Positions 22,652-31,836 are shown, counted from the first letter of the stretch. The stretch: 32,546 nucleotides of DNA from an uncultured Gammaproteobacteria bacterium (GCA_937894085.1 CALCSG010000553.1:1-32546), one strand, 5' to 3'. Notes: a model not told the origin generated them from the sequence alone. Made by a program: numbers and translations.

Positions 22652-25600
22652 ATGCATTCGATAAATTTTCACCCTGCTGTCACCGAGTGGTTTCAGGCTA
22701 ATTTTGCTGCAGCTTCGCTTGTACAGATGGAAGCCTGGCCGGCAATTCAGGCCGGGCAGCATACATTGATCGCTGCCCCCACCGGCTCCGGTAAAACACT
22801 GGCCGCGTTTCTGGCTGCTATAGATCAACTGGTGCAGGAAGGCCTGAAATTTCCGCTGCCGGATGAAACCCGTGTGCTGTATGTTTCTCCACTCAAGGCA
22901 CTTTCTAACGATATTCACAAAAACCTTGAACTGCCATTGAACGGTATTCGCGATGCTCTGCTGGAAAATGGTTGCCACGATGTGCCGATACGGGCGATGG
23001 TTCGCACCGGTGATACGCCACAGTCGCAGCGTGCCTCGATGAAACGCAATCCACCACATATCCTGGTCACTACACCCGAATCATTATTTATCCTGCTTAG
23101 TTCAGATTCCGGCCGTGAAATGTTATCAACTGTACGCACTGTCATTGTGGATGAAATTCATGCCATCGCAGGTAATAAACGTGGTGCCCATCTGACTTTA
23201 AGCCTCGAGCGTCTTGAGCAGTTATGTCCCAGATCTCCGGTACGGATAGGTATCTCAGCTACCCAGAAACCCATCGAGGAAATGGCTGGTTTTTTAAGTG
23301 GTAATCACGCTGATAATGAGAAACGACACTGTACTATCATCGATACCGGCTATAAACGCGAGCGTGATCTGGCGATTGAAATGACCGGTTCACCGATGGA
23401 AGCGGTGATGGCGAATGAAGCCTGGGATGAAATTTATCAACGACTGGAAGAATTGATCAATACACATCGAACCACACTGATTTTCGTTAATACGCGACGG
23501 CTTTCAGAACGTGCGGCAGCCGCGCTGGCTGAAAAGCTGGGGGATACAGCGGTTACATCGCATCATGGTAGTCTGGCTAAAGAGCACCGACTGGATGCAG
23601 AAAAACGACTCAAATCTGGAGAATTACGTGCGCTGGTAGCAACCGCATCGCTGGAACTGGGTATAGACATTGGCGATATCGATCTGGTTTGCCAGATAGG
23701 TTCTCCACGCAGTATCGCCACTTTTCTGCAAAGAGCCGGGCGCGCCGGTCACCAGCTTGAAGGCATTCCGAAAGCACGCCTGTTTCCACAGAGCCGGGAT
23801 GACCTGGTGGAATGCGTCGCATTACTGGATGCTATCAGGCGTGATGAACTGGATCGTATAATTCAACCTCAACACCCGCTGGATGTGCTTTCACAACAGA
23901 TTATTGCCGAGGTAGGCAGTCGGGAATGGCAGGAAAAAGAACTGTATCAGGTGGTCAAATCGGCCTGGTCATATCGCCATTTAAAATATGACCAGTTTCT
24001 GCAAGTAGTGAAAATGCTGGCGGATGGTTTTCATACCCGGCGCGGGCGCCGTTCAGCTTACCTGCATCGAGATGGGGTAAATGGTGTGCTACGTGCGCGT
24101 CGCGGAGCGCGTCTTACGGCACTGACCAATGGTGGCGCGATCCCTGATCATTTTGACTATGATGTGATATTACAACCTGAAGGGCTTTATGTCGGCTCGG
24201 TTAATGAAGATTTCGCGTTTGAGAGTATGCCGGGTGATATTTTTCAGCTCGGTAATATTTCATACATCATGTTAAAGATTGAACAGGGTCGGGTATTTGT
24301 ACAGGATGCCCAGGGGTTACCACCGACCATACCGTTCTGGGTCGGTGAAGCACCGGGGCGAACTGACGAACTCTCATTTGCGGTGTCCCGATTGCGTCGG
24401 ACTCTGGATAAAAAACTGGATGTCAGTCAACAAAACGCAGTCGATTACCTGTTAAACGACTTGCAGACTGGCGAGCTGGCTGCCAGTCAGTTAGTGGAAT
24501 ATATGGCAGCCAGCAAAGCGGCACTGGGGGTTATTCCCAGTCAGCTGGATATAGTCTTCGAACGCTTTTTTGATGAAACCGGTGATATGCATTTTGTCAT
24601 TCACGCACCTTTTGGTTCCAGAGTCAACCGGGCCTGGGGACTGGCATTAAGAAAACGTTTCTGCAGGCGATTTAACTTTGAATTACAGGCGGCGGCTAAT
24701 GAAGATAGCCTGGTATTATCGCTCGGGCCAACGCACAGTTTCCCGCTGCAGGAACCAGCCTCCTATTTAAAATCTGATAGTGTTGAACATATCCTGGTAC
24801 AGGCTTTACTGGATGCCCCTATGTTCCCGACCCGCTGGCGCTGGGTAACCAATATTTCACTGGCCGTTCCGCGATTTCGTGGCGGAAAAAGAGTGCCTGC
24901 ACCTTTCCAGAGAAATAATGCAGAAGACCTGGTGGCAGTGATTTTTCCGGATCAGCTGGCCTGCTTTGAAAACATTCAGGGTGAGCGGGAAGTGCCGGAT
25001 CATCCGCTGGTGAACCAGGTACTGGATGACTGTCTGCACGAATTAATGGATATCGACGGGCTGAAAAAAGTGCTTGAAGATATTGAACATAAACGCATCA
25101 ATATCATTACACGAGACGTCACCACGCCTTCACCGATGGCACAGGAAATTATCAACGCCAGACCCTATGCCTTTCTGGATGATGCGCCGGCAGAAGAACG
25201 TCGCACACTGGCGATTCAACAACGAAGACATTTGGATCCGCAAACTGCGGCAGACATAGGGCGGCTTGATCCGGCGGCGATCGACAGGGTAAAACAGGAA
25301 GCCTGGCCGCAACCGCGTAATGCGGATGAGTTACACGATTCACTGGTGATTATGGGGTTCATTGCTGAACAGGAAATAAAACAAAATGAACTGGCTAGCT
25401 GGATGGACTACCTGGGCGAATTACAGCAAGCAAAACGCGCAACAAGATTACAGGGCGGTGATCAGCAGGTTCTGTGGGTAGCGGCAGAACGGTTACAGGC
25501 CATGTTAAAAATTTGTCCGCATAAAAAGCCTGCACCGGTCATCGAAGCTCTGCCTTCTACAGAAGCAGAAACTTTTGAAATGGCTTTGATTGAGATTAGT

Positions 25601-26956
25601 CGCAGTCGTCTGGAAGGGCTCGGCCCGGTTACCTGTCAACAACTGGCGACACCACCCGGATTAACTGAATCAGTTGTCATGCAGGCATTACTTGCGCTGG
25701 AGCAGGAAGGTTTCATCATTCAGGGGAATTTTTCGCCACGCCAGACACAAACTGAATGGTGCGAACGCGGTTTGCTGGCTCGTATACATCGTTATACCTT
25801 AAAACAGTTGCGTAACGAAATTGAACCGGTTTCTGCCTCTGTTTTCATGCGCTTTTTATTCAACTGGCAGGGGCTGGATGAACCTGCTGAAGGCATCCCG
25901 GCACTGGAAAGGGTCATGTTACAACTGGAAGGTTGTAGCCTGCCAGCCGCAAGCTGGGAAGAGGATATATTACCCGCACGATTACAGCCTTTTTTCCCCA
26001 GCCAGCTGGATGAATTATGCAGCTCAGGAAAATTAACCTGGATGCGCCTTCGCGCTCCTGCTACAAAGGAAAATAAACGTAAGAACCCGGCCATTAAAAC
26101 CACACCCGTTTCCTTTATTGCCCGCCAGCATTTGCAATACTGGTGCCAGAGTGAATCGGTGGTGCCTGGAAACCTGAGTTCAGCTGCTGACAAGGTATTA
26201 ACTGTTTTACATCAATGGGGTGCCAGCTTTTTCGATGAACTACAGCAGCAAACAGGCCTGCTTAAAACTCAACTGGAAATTGCGCTGGGAGAACTGGTTG
26301 CCTGGGGATTAATTAATTCTGATCATGTTCAGGGATTGCGCGCACTGATCAGGCCGCAAAAGAATCAACATCGAAATAGAAAAAGAGTCTCGCTATCGAC
26401 CCCGTTGGCAGCCGGAGGCCGCTGGTCTCGAATACGCCCGCTGGCACCGTTGAAAAATAACATGGAACTGGTAGAGCATATCGCAACAACCCTGTTAAGC
26501 CGATACGGTGTTGTATTTCGAAAGTTGCTGGAACGGGAGAGTGGCTTACCATCCTGGAGAGATTTACTGTATGCCTGTCGGAGAATGGAAGCTCGTGGTG
26601 AAATTCGCGGTGGACGCTTTGTGCAGGGTTTTGCCGGGGAGCATTTTGCGTTACCGGAAGCGGTTAGCCTGTTGAGAACTGCCAGGAAAAAACAGGGAGA
26701 TAGCCAGTTGATTACGATCAGTGCTGCCGACCCGCTTAACCTGACGGGTATTATTACACCCGGGCTGCGAATTGCTTCCCAGTCGGCACACAGAATTCTA
26801 TATCGTGATGGAAAGCCCGTGGCAACTAATCAGAGTGGTCAAATACAGATTGATGACTGTATTGCAGTTGAAGACCACTGGCAAATTAAAAACCTGTTAA
26901 CCCGAAAATATCATCCAACGGCAATGCATAAAGCGCATAATGGGCGATTGCTTTAA
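22652..26956 (+). CDS. lhr: Lhr-type DEAD/H-box helicase
   Basis: A 1434-residue superfamily 2 helicase of the Lhr (long helicase related) group, implicated in DNA repair. Motif I is APTGSGKT (residues 42-49), motif II is DEIH (167-170), motif III is in GISAT, and motif VI is QRAGRAGHQ at about 360. After the two RecA-like domains comes the Lhr core with its winged helix (to about 850), then a long C-terminal part with more winged-helix-like segments. The length is close to E. coli Lhr (about 1538), so this is the full-length form rather than the short Lhr core. The start is ATG 22652, next to the conserved beginning FHPAVTEWF. The gene is 29 bp upstream of the mutarotase gene and may share its transcript. 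Confidence 0.95.
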   Translation: MHSINFHPAVTEWFQANFAAASLVQMEAWPAIQAGQHTLIAAPTGSGKTLAAFLAAIDQLVQEGLKFPLPDETRVLYVSPLKALSNDIHKNLELPLNGIRDALLENGCHDVPIRAMVRTGDTPQSQRASMKRNPPHILVTTPESLFILLSSDSGREMLSTVRTVIVDEIHAIAGNKRGAHLTLSLERLEQLCPRSPVRIGISATQKPIEEMAGFLSGNHADNEKRHCTIIDTGYKRERDLAIEMTGSPMEAVMANEAWDEIYQRLEELINTHRTTLIFVNTRRLSERAAAALAEKLGDTAVTSHHGSLAKEHRLDAEKRLKSGELRALVATASLELGIDIGDIDLVCQIGSPRSIATFLQRAGRAGHQLEGIPKARLFPQSRDDLVECVALLDAIRRDELDRIIQPQHPLDVLSQQIIAEVGSREWQEKELYQVVKSAWSYRHLKYDQFLQVVKMLADGFHTRRGRRSAYLHRDGVNGVLRARRGARLTALTNGGAIPDHFDYDVILQPEGLYVGSVNEDFAFESMPGDIFQLGNISYIMLKIEQGRVFVQDAQGLPPTIPFWVGEAPGRTDELSFAVSRLRRTLDKKLDVSQQNAVDYLLNDLQTGELAASQLVEYMAASKAALGVIPSQLDIVFERFFDETGDMHFVIHAPFGSRVNRAWGLALRKRFCRRFNFELQAAANEDSLVLSLGPTHSFPLQEPASYLKSDSVEHILVQALLDAPMFPTRWRWVTNISLAVPRFRGGKRVPAPFQRNNAEDLVAVIFPDQLACFENIQGEREVPDHPLVNQVLDDCLHELMDIDGLKKVLEDIEHKRINIITRDVTTPSPMAQEIINARPYAFLDDAPAEERRTLAIQQRRHLDPQTAADIGRLDPAAIDRVKQEAWPQPRNADELHDSLVIMGFIAEQEIKQNELASWMDYLGELQQAKRATRLQGGDQQVLWVAAERLQAMLKICPHKKPAPVIEALPSTEAETFEMALIEISRSRLEGLGPVTCQQLATPPGLTESVVMQALLALEQEGFIIQGNFSPRQTQTEWCERGLLARIHRYTLKQLRNEIEPVSASVFMRFLFNWQGLDEPAEGIPALERVMLQLEGCSLPAASWEEDILPARLQPFFPSQLDELCSSGKLTWMRLRAPATKENKRKNPAIKTTPVSFIARQHLQYWCQSESVVPGNLSSAADKVLTVLHQWGASFFDELQQQTGLLKTQLEIALGELVAWGLINSDHVQGLRALIRPQKNQHRNRKRVSLSTPLAAGGRWSRIRPLAPLKNNMELVEHIATTLLSRYGVVFRKLLERESGLPSWRDLLYACRRMEARGEIRGGRFVQGFAGEHFALPEAVSLLRTARKKQGDSQLITISAADPLNLTGIITPGLRIASQSAHRILYRDGKPVATNQSGQIQIDDCIAVEDHWQIKNLLTRKYHPTAMHKAHNGRLL

Positions 26957-26985
26957 ATGCATTAATAATCAATAAGTGGAAAATT

Positions 26986-27903
26986 ATGAACTCAACTGAT
27001 ATTCAAATATTAAATGAAAAATTTTCTTTGCATGAAGATAATAACAGTCTGCACATAAAACAGGGGCAGGGTGATATCCCGCTGATTGAAATTAAAAATA
27101 TACAGGCCTCTGCCTTAATCAGTTTGCAGGGTGCGCATCTGCTAAGCTGGATTCCGGCCGGTGAGGAAGAGGTGATCTGGTTGTCACAGGATGCGGTTTA
27201 TAAAAACGGAAAGTCCATCCGCGGCGGTATTCCGCTGTGCTGGCCGTGGTTTGGTGCGCATCAGTCAAACCCTGATTATCCGGCACACGGTTTTGTACGA
27301 ACTTCCATGTGGCAAATACTCGCTACCGAAGCCCTGCAGGATGGCAGCACCCGTATCAGCTTTACTATCGAGCCGGAACTCAATACTGAAACCATGTGGT
27401 TCCCGGCTTCAACAGTACAACTGGTCATTACCATCGGTTCAAAACTTGAACTGGAGATAATAACCCATAATAATGGTGACAAAGCCATAACACTTGGGCA
27501 GGCATTGCATACTTATTTTAAGGTTTCTGATGTCAGTACGGTCTTTCTGCATGGCCTGGATCATACCGATTACCTTGATAAGCTGGAAAATTTTAAGCGT
27601 AAACGCCAGTTTGGTCCGGTCACTATCAGTGAAGAAGTTGACCGGATATACCTTGATACTTTTAATGACTGCATCATTGAAGATAAAGGGCTAAACCGCA
27701 GTATCATTATCAAAAAATCCGGTAGTCACTCGACTGTGGTGTGGAATCCATGGCAGGACACTGCTGCTAAAATGGGTGATCTGGGAGAAGATGGTTATAA
27801 AGCCATGCTTTGTGTGGAAAGTAGTAATGCAGCTGAAGATGTGGTTATTATCGAGCCTGGAAAAGTCCATCAGCTGTGGGTGCAGTACGACGTACAGAGC
27901 TGA
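26986..27903 (+). CDS. D-hexose-6-phosphate mutarotase (YeaD-like aldose 1-epimerase)
   Basis: A 305-residue protein of the galactose mutarotase fold, YeaD group, which interconverts alpha and beta anomers of hexose-6-phosphates. Family blocks include ISLQGAHLLSWIPAGEEEVIWLS, GKSIRGGIPLCWPWFGAH, PAHGFVRTSMWQI (active-site His) and LGQALHTYFKVSDV (second His). VVWNPW and the late glutamate in MLCVESSNA also fit. The start is ATG 26986, after AAGTGGAAAATT, a moderate ribosome-binding box. It follows lhr closely and is followed by a perfect 12-bp hairpin at 27912. Confidence 0.9.
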   Translation: MNSTDIQILNEKFSLHEDNNSLHIKQGQGDIPLIEIKNIQASALISLQGAHLLSWIPAGEEEVIWLSQDAVYKNGKSIRGGIPLCWPWFGAHQSNPDYPAHGFVRTSMWQILATEALQDGSTRISFTIEPELNTETMWFPASTVQLVITIGSKLELEIITHNNGDKAITLGQALHTYFKVSDVSTVFLHGLDHTDYLDKLENFKRKRQFGPVTISEEVDRIYLDTFNDCIIEDKGLNRSIIIKKSGSHSTVVWNPWQDTAAKMGDLGEDGYKAMLCVESSNAAEDVVIIEPGKVHQLWVQYDVQS

Positions 27904-27911
27904 TTGGTTTC

Positions 27912-27941
27912 TGAGCCGATTAGCACTCACTAATCGGCTCA
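27912..27941 (+). terminator. Hairpin after mutarotase gene (possible terminator)
   Basis: A perfect 12-bp stem, arms TGAGCCGATTAG (27912-27923) and CTAATCGGCTCA (27930-27941), loop CACTCA. No T-run follows, so it may be an mRNA-end stabiliser rather than a classical intrinsic terminator. The rest of the gap to 28112 shows no gene. Confidence 0.55.
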
Positions 27942-28112
27942 TACTCATAATTCCTGATAGAGTAAAGTATGCTTATCCGGCCGGTGTCAGTAAGGCAATA
28001 GCACACCGGAATCTTGCAGATCTCGTGACAAAAGTATGCCTGGTTATATTAGCTGTCAGAGGTCGAAGTACCCAAATATCTTCACAACATAAATAAAACC
28101 CGGGAGAACAAC

Positions 28113-28481
28113 ATGAGCCAAAATGTAAAACACAATATCAAGCAGTCATCCACCTGGAAGCGAGGTTTATACATCCTGCTGTTTTCCATCTGTTACCAGC
28201 TGGCGGCAGCCATTCTGTTTGTCATTATCGTATTTCAGTTTGCGCTGAAGTTACTAACAGATGATACCAATGCTGAACTTCGCCTGCTCAGCCGTCGTCT
28301 TGGCAGTTACCTGTATCAGCTAATCCAGTTCATGAGTTTTAATAGTAATGATAAGCCATACCCCTATGGAAGCTGGCCGGAAGATGAACTGGACATAGTC
28401 GATAAAACAAAAAAAGATAAAACCGATGTTGATGAAGTGCTAAAGAAAATTGAACAGGAAGTTGATGTTGATGGGGATTGA
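28113..28481 (+). CDS. DUF4389 membrane protein
   Basis: A 122-residue protein with one long hydrophobic stretch (about residues 17-47, possibly two short helices) followed by RRLGSYLYQLIQFMSFNSNDKPYPYGSWP and a charged tail. The LGxYLxQxxxFxxFxSxxxPyPFxxWP pattern is that of DUF4389 proteins, whose function is unknown. The start ATG 28113 has a GGGAGAA box nine bases before it. It lies between the mutarotase and the SLC13 transporter genes. Confidence 0.82.
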   Translation: MSQNVKHNIKQSSTWKRGLYILLFSICYQLAAAILFVIIVFQFALKLLTDDTNAELRLLSRRLGSYLYQLIQFMSFNSNDKPYPYGSWPEDELDIVDKTKKDKTDVDEVLKKIEQEVDVDGD

Positions 28482-28548
28482 GTGATTGTTCACGCTCAGT
28501 TGTGATTAATATATTTTAGTGTTTTGAAGTTAACAGGCTGGAAATTAA

Positions 28549-30372
28549 ATGACGACTGAAATAATGTCGATTTTTGCTTTGCTTGCGGTAACCGTAGGTT
28601 TGTTTATCTGGGACCGCATCCGCATGGATATAGTGGCGTTGATGGTCGCATTAACACTGGCCCTGTCCGGGCTGATCACACCGGCAGAAGTGTTCTCCGG
28701 TTTTGGCGCGCCGGTGGTGGTGATGATTGCCGGGCTTTTTATCGTCGGCGAAGGCCTGTTTCGTACCGGCATCGCGGCGTCTGCGGGTCAGTGGTTGTTG
28801 CGTGTTGGCGGAGACAGTGAGGTGCGGTTACTGTTATTCCTGATACCGGTTATTGCGTTGTTATCGGCATTCATGAGTTCGACAGGAGCGGTTGCATTGC
28901 TGATTCCAGTAGTGCTTAGCATTTCGCGTAAATCGGGCATGTCACCTTCAAAATTACTCATGCCGCTGGCCTTTGCTTCGCTGGTTGGCGGAATGCTAAC
29001 GCTGATTGGTACACCGCCAAATATCGTGGTCAGTACACAAATGCAAAAAGCCGGGTTCGAGCCTTTCGGTTTTTTTGATTTTACCCCGGTTGGACTGGTT
29101 ATACTGATTGTGACTATCATTTACCTGGTGGTGGTTGGTCGTCGCTTACTGCCAAACCGGGACATCCGTAACCCGGATCATCCGCACCCGCATTTCCATG
29201 AATTTGCCGAGCGCTACGGCATCGATGATCAACTACATTTATTATCTGTAGAAGAAGGATCAGCATTAATAGGTCAGACGGTTTCGTCGGCAGGCTTACG
29301 CACCCATTTTGAAGTGACTGTCTTTGCCATTAAACGTAAAGGACGTTTAACCTCTATGTTGTTGCCGGTCACGATAACAACAGGCATTCAAAAGAATGAT
29401 GTATTGATGGTTTTCGCCACAGCTGAAAATATAGCTCAGCTGAATGCAGAATATAATACTAAATCCCGCAAAATTCCCAAAGGGACTATTGCTAGAATGC
29501 ACAGCGAATTTGGGGTGACAGAAGTCATGTTACGTCGCTCTTCGTCGTTAATGGATAAAACCATTAAAGAAGGAAGATTCAGGGAAAAATTCGGCCTGAG
29601 TGTGATTGGTCTGCGCCGTGATGATGCACCACTTATTACTGATTTTGATGGCACCCCGCTAAAATTTGCCGACAGTTTACTGTTAATCGGTGGCTGGCAA
29701 TTTATAGAGCAGTTAACCGAAAAACGTGACTTTGTGGTAGTTGAAACACCCGCTGAAATGGTCGAAGCCCCATCACATGGTAGCAGGGCACCACATGCCA
29801 TACTGATTATGCTGATGATGCTGGTTACCATGTCGACGGGATTATTACCCTCATTAACCGCTGTAATAGCGGCCGCACTAGCGATGGTTATCGCCGGCTG
29901 TGTAACCATGGAAGAAGCCTATAAATCTCTTAATGGACCGAGTTTAATTTTGATTGCCTGCATGTTACCGCTGGCCATAGCGATGGAAAAAACCGGTGCT
30001 GCAACTCTCATTGTCGATCAGTTAATTAACAGCTTTGGTGGTAGCGGGCCGATGGCGTTGGGTGCAGCGCTGTTTATTTTTACCTCCGTGTTCAGTCAGT
30101 TCATGTCGAATACCGCCACCACCGTATTAGTTGCACCGATAGCCCTCACCGCAGCACAAAGCATGGGCTTAAACCCGGAGCCTTACATGATGATGGTTGC
30201 GCTGGCTGCCTCAACGGCATTCGCCACACCCATCGCCTCACCGGTTAACACACTGATATTAACGCCGGGCAAATACACCTTTATGGACTTCGTTAAAGTA
30301 GGCGTGCCATTGCAATTACTGGCTATGCTTATCTCATTGCTGTTAATACCGCTGGTGTTTCCGTTTTCATAA
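28549..30372 (+). CDS. SLC13/DASS-family transporter with two RCK_C (TrkA_C) domains
   Basis: A 607-residue inner-membrane protein. Two groups of membrane helices (about 1-200 and 410-607) flank two cytosolic RCK_C domains (about 215-305 and 310-400). The paired family motifs are STGAVALLIPV and TLIGTPPNIVVS in the first half and SNTATTVLVAPIAL and ATPIASPVNTLI in the second. This form is usually an anion transporter (sulfate, dicarboxylate or similar), with the RCK_C pair as a regulatory insert; the substrate is not determinable here. Sulfate or another oxyanion is possible given SLC13 relatives. It begins with ATG 28549, and MITE copy B starts 38 bp after its stop codon. Confidence 0.9.
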   Translation: MTTEIMSIFALLAVTVGLFIWDRIRMDIVALMVALTLALSGLITPAEVFSGFGAPVVVMIAGLFIVGEGLFRTGIAASAGQWLLRVGGDSEVRLLLFLIPVIALLSAFMSSTGAVALLIPVVLSISRKSGMSPSKLLMPLAFASLVGGMLTLIGTPPNIVVSTQMQKAGFEPFGFFDFTPVGLVILIVTIIYLVVVGRRLLPNRDIRNPDHPHPHFHEFAERYGIDDQLHLLSVEEGSALIGQTVSSAGLRTHFEVTVFAIKRKGRLTSMLLPVTITTGIQKNDVLMVFATAENIAQLNAEYNTKSRKIPKGTIARMHSEFGVTEVMLRRSSSLMDKTIKEGRFREKFGLSVIGLRRDDAPLITDFDGTPLKFADSLLLIGGWQFIEQLTEKRDFVVVETPAEMVEAPSHGSRAPHAILIMLMMLVTMSTGLLPSLTAVIAAALAMVIAGCVTMEEAYKSLNGPSLILIACMLPLAIAMEKTGAATLIVDQLINSFGGSGPMALGAALFIFTSVFSQFMSNTATTVLVAPIALTAAQSMGLNPEPYMMMVALAASTAFATPIASPVNTLILTPGKYTFMDFVKVGVPLQLLAMLISLLLIPLVFPFS

Positions 30373-30410
30373 CTGTTTTCTGTTCTGGAATGCGGATTAA
30401 ATATAATTAT

Positions 30411-30591
30411 ATGGCTGTGTATGAAAATCATGTAATGTCGTCATTCCCGCATGCTTTTAGCGGAAATCCATTAATAACGAAGTTAAAACTTTAAAAAGTG
30501 CCATATCTGTAATGGATTCCGGCTAAAAAAATGCCGGAATGACAGTAGTTTTGGTATAGAGTGGTTTTACATGATTTTCATACAGAGCCAT
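30411..30591. repeat. MITE-like inverted-repeat element, copy B
   Basis: A 181-bp non-coding element. Its outer 25 bases (left 30411-30435, starting ATGGCTGTGTATGAAAATC; right 30567-30591, ending ATTTTCATACAGAGCCAT) are inverted repeats with a single mismatch. The 8-bp direct repeat TATAATTA lies at 30402-30409 and 30593-30600, one base outside each end. Inside, GTCATTCCCGC and its mate GCCGGAATGAC form a second, nested inverted pair, each side with its own small hairpin. It shares this plan with copy A at 4225 and is the more intact copy. There is no coding capacity, so it would depend on a transposase elsewhere. Confidence 0.88.
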
Positions 30592-30637
30592 TTATAATTA
30601 AATTTTTATATCGGGTTTATATTTGATATGGTAATGG

Positions 30638-30653
30638 GTAATACTGGTATTAC
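30638..30653. promoter_or_regulatory. Probable operator of the AbrB/MazF-type module
   Basis: A perfect 16-bp palindrome GTAATAC-TG-GTATTAC lies 17 bp before the antitoxin start codon, with an extra half-site-like GTAATGG immediately to its left (30631-30637). A possible promoter is TTTATA (30616-30621) with TAATAC (30639-30644) overlapping the palindrome, but this is weak. AbrB-type antitoxins normally repress their own operon. Confidence 0.6.
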
Positions 30654-30670
30654 TTGTAGAGGAGTGCAAA

Positions 30671-30901
30671 ATGTCAGTTTCAACCAGTAAATTAACAAAA
30701 AAATATCAGGCAACTATTCCTGAACCGGTAAGAAATCACCTGCACTTACACGCTGGTGATGCGATTGCGTTTGATATAAAAAATGACAGAGTAATCCTGC
30801 GAAAATCAGTTCCAGTCGATCTGGCTTTTGCTCAAAGCCTTGAAGGTACATTGAATGAATGGGCTTCCGATGCTGATGAGGAAGCCTATAGTGAGTTATG
30901 A
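30671..30901 (+). CDS. AbrB/MazE-family antitoxin
   Basis: A 76-residue protein with the swapped-hairpin DNA-binding domain of AbrB/MazE/SpoVT proteins: SKLTKKYQATIPEPVRNHL, then GDAIAFDIKNDRVILRK (residues about 5-50). The acidic C-terminal tail (EWASDADEEAYSEL) is the likely toxin-binding part. The start ATG 30671 follows a strong AGAGGAG box (30658-30664). It overlaps the downstream MazF-type gene by 11 bp. Confidence 0.9.
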   Translation: MSVSTSKLTKKYQATIPEPVRNHLHLHAGDAIAFDIKNDRVILRKSVPVDLAFAQSLEGTLNEWASDADEEAYSEL

Positions 30902-31232
30902 AGCATTTGATGTCGTCGTCGTTCCCTTTCCATTTACTGATAGTACAACAACCAAACGACGACCGGCACTGGTGATCTCTAATGCAGATACATTTAATAA
31001 ACAGGTCGGGCAATCTGTACTGGCTATGATTACCAGTGCTAAAAATTCAGACTGGCCGCTGGACATTGAAATTGACGATCTTGATTCCGCCGGACTTTCT
31101 TCTGCATCCATAGTTCGAATGAAAATTTTCACACTGGATGACAGGCTGGTACTCAGAAAAGCCGGGGCATTAGCTGCTAATGATCAGAAAAGGATATCAG
31201 CTGTTCTGAAAAAGCTACTGGCCGGTAGTTAA
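30891..31232 (+). CDS. MazF/PemK-family endoribonuclease toxin
   Basis: A 113-residue toxin of the MazF/PemK family, a sequence-specific mRNA/rRNA endonuclease neutralised by the preceding antitoxin. It begins AFDVVVVPFPFTDSTTTKRR and continues PALVIS, the family signature, with a later ASIVRMKIFTLDD segment also typical. In-frame ATGs at 30855, 30870 and 30876 lie inside the antitoxin gene. The GTG at 30891 is preferred because the GAGGA box (30878-30882) is correctly spaced and the product begins just before the conserved fold. The cleavage site cannot be predicted. Confidence 0.9.
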   Translation: MSYEAFDVVVVPFPFTDSTTTKRRPALVISNADTFNKQVGQSVLAMITSAKNSDWPLDIEIDDLDSAGLSSASIVRMKIFTLDDRLVLRKAGALAANDQKRISAVLKKLLAGS

Positions 31233-31263
31233 GTCATTTTTAGTAAACTATAAGTTTTGTTTC

Positions 31264-31361
31264 AGGTGTCGGAGTGTGCAGCATAAACTCTGGAATAGCC
31301 TGTTTTAACAACGATATAGCTGTTTTTTATATCGCTTTTGAGTAGACCGACTACGACACCT
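31264..31361. repeat. 98-bp segment bounded by 12-bp inverted repeats
   Basis: The left arm AGGTGTCGGAGT (31264-31275) and right arm ACTACGACACCT (31350-31361) pair with one mismatch. In the interior, CGATATA (31312-31318) and TATATCG (31328-31334) form a second hairpin. No open frame and no flanking duplication were seen. It could be a small mobile-element relic or a structured RNA. It lies after the MazF-type gene. Confidence 0.5.
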
Positions 31362-31487
31362 CTCCTGCCAGGCACTTCATTTTGATATCATGCACATCAA
31401 CAGGAAAAGTCATACAGTTAAACAGCTAGATTTTGCTAACCGACCCGAAGTGAAGCTGATACGGATTAAAAAATCCGCTAGATGATA

Positions 31488-31775
31488 TTAGTGGATGAAT
31501 TCACCAATTTCTGCCTCGAGCAGAGTGATTAACCTGTCCCGGCAATCCGTAATTTTACAGGCAACAGTATGTTTGCAGGTAAGTTGAATATTCTGAATTT
31601 CGGTATTATCGATATGCAGTAAAGAAACCAGGGCGATCTCTTCTTTTTCGCGTAGCGACCCTGCTTCCTGCATTAAGTCCACCGTATTTCGACCTTCGAT
31701 AAAACGTTTTCTGGCATAAAAGGCAATATGATTAAAATCATAACTACCCAGGCATTCGTTGATTTGGCTGGCCAT
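31488..31775 (-). CDS. Small conserved-looking protein of unknown function
   Basis: A 95-residue, mostly helical protein beginning MASQINECLGSYDFNHIAFYA. I do not recognise its family. It has four cysteines, three of them close together (TCKHTVACKITDCRDRL), and an acidic C-terminus (LEAEIGEF). No signal peptide or membrane segment is visible, so it is probably cytoplasmic. ATG 31775 is preferred over a TTG at 31790; both have only weak purine-rich boxes (AAAAAGA before the ATG). A perfect TATAAT box on the minus strand (31809-31814) lies at a suitable distance, which supports it as a transcribed gene. A small palindrome CGGATT/AATCCG (31462-31477) lies just beyond its stop codon. Confidence 0.55.
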   Translation of the reverse strand: MASQINECLGSYDFNHIAFYARKRFIEGRNTVDLMQEAGSLREKEEIALVSLLHIDNTEIQNIQLTCKHTVACKITDCRDRLITLLEAEIGEFIH

Positions 31776-31808
31776 TCTTTTTCGTAACAAGTTTAAAATT
31801 CTGGCGGG

Positions 31809-31836
31809 ATTATAAGGATAAATTGTGCGATTAAAA
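31809..31836 (-). promoter_or_regulatory. Possible promoter for the 31488-31775 gene
   Basis: On the minus strand a perfect TATAAT (31809-31814) is preceded, 16 bp upstream, by TTTTAA (31831-31836), a poor -35 match. The predicted start of transcription is about 25-30 bases before ATG 31775. Confidence 0.4.

Noticed and set aside
27776-28096. Plus-strand open frame overlapping the mutarotase gene end
   Set aside because: Most of it is out of frame within the mutarotase gene, the rest is intergenic, and it shows no recognisable domain.
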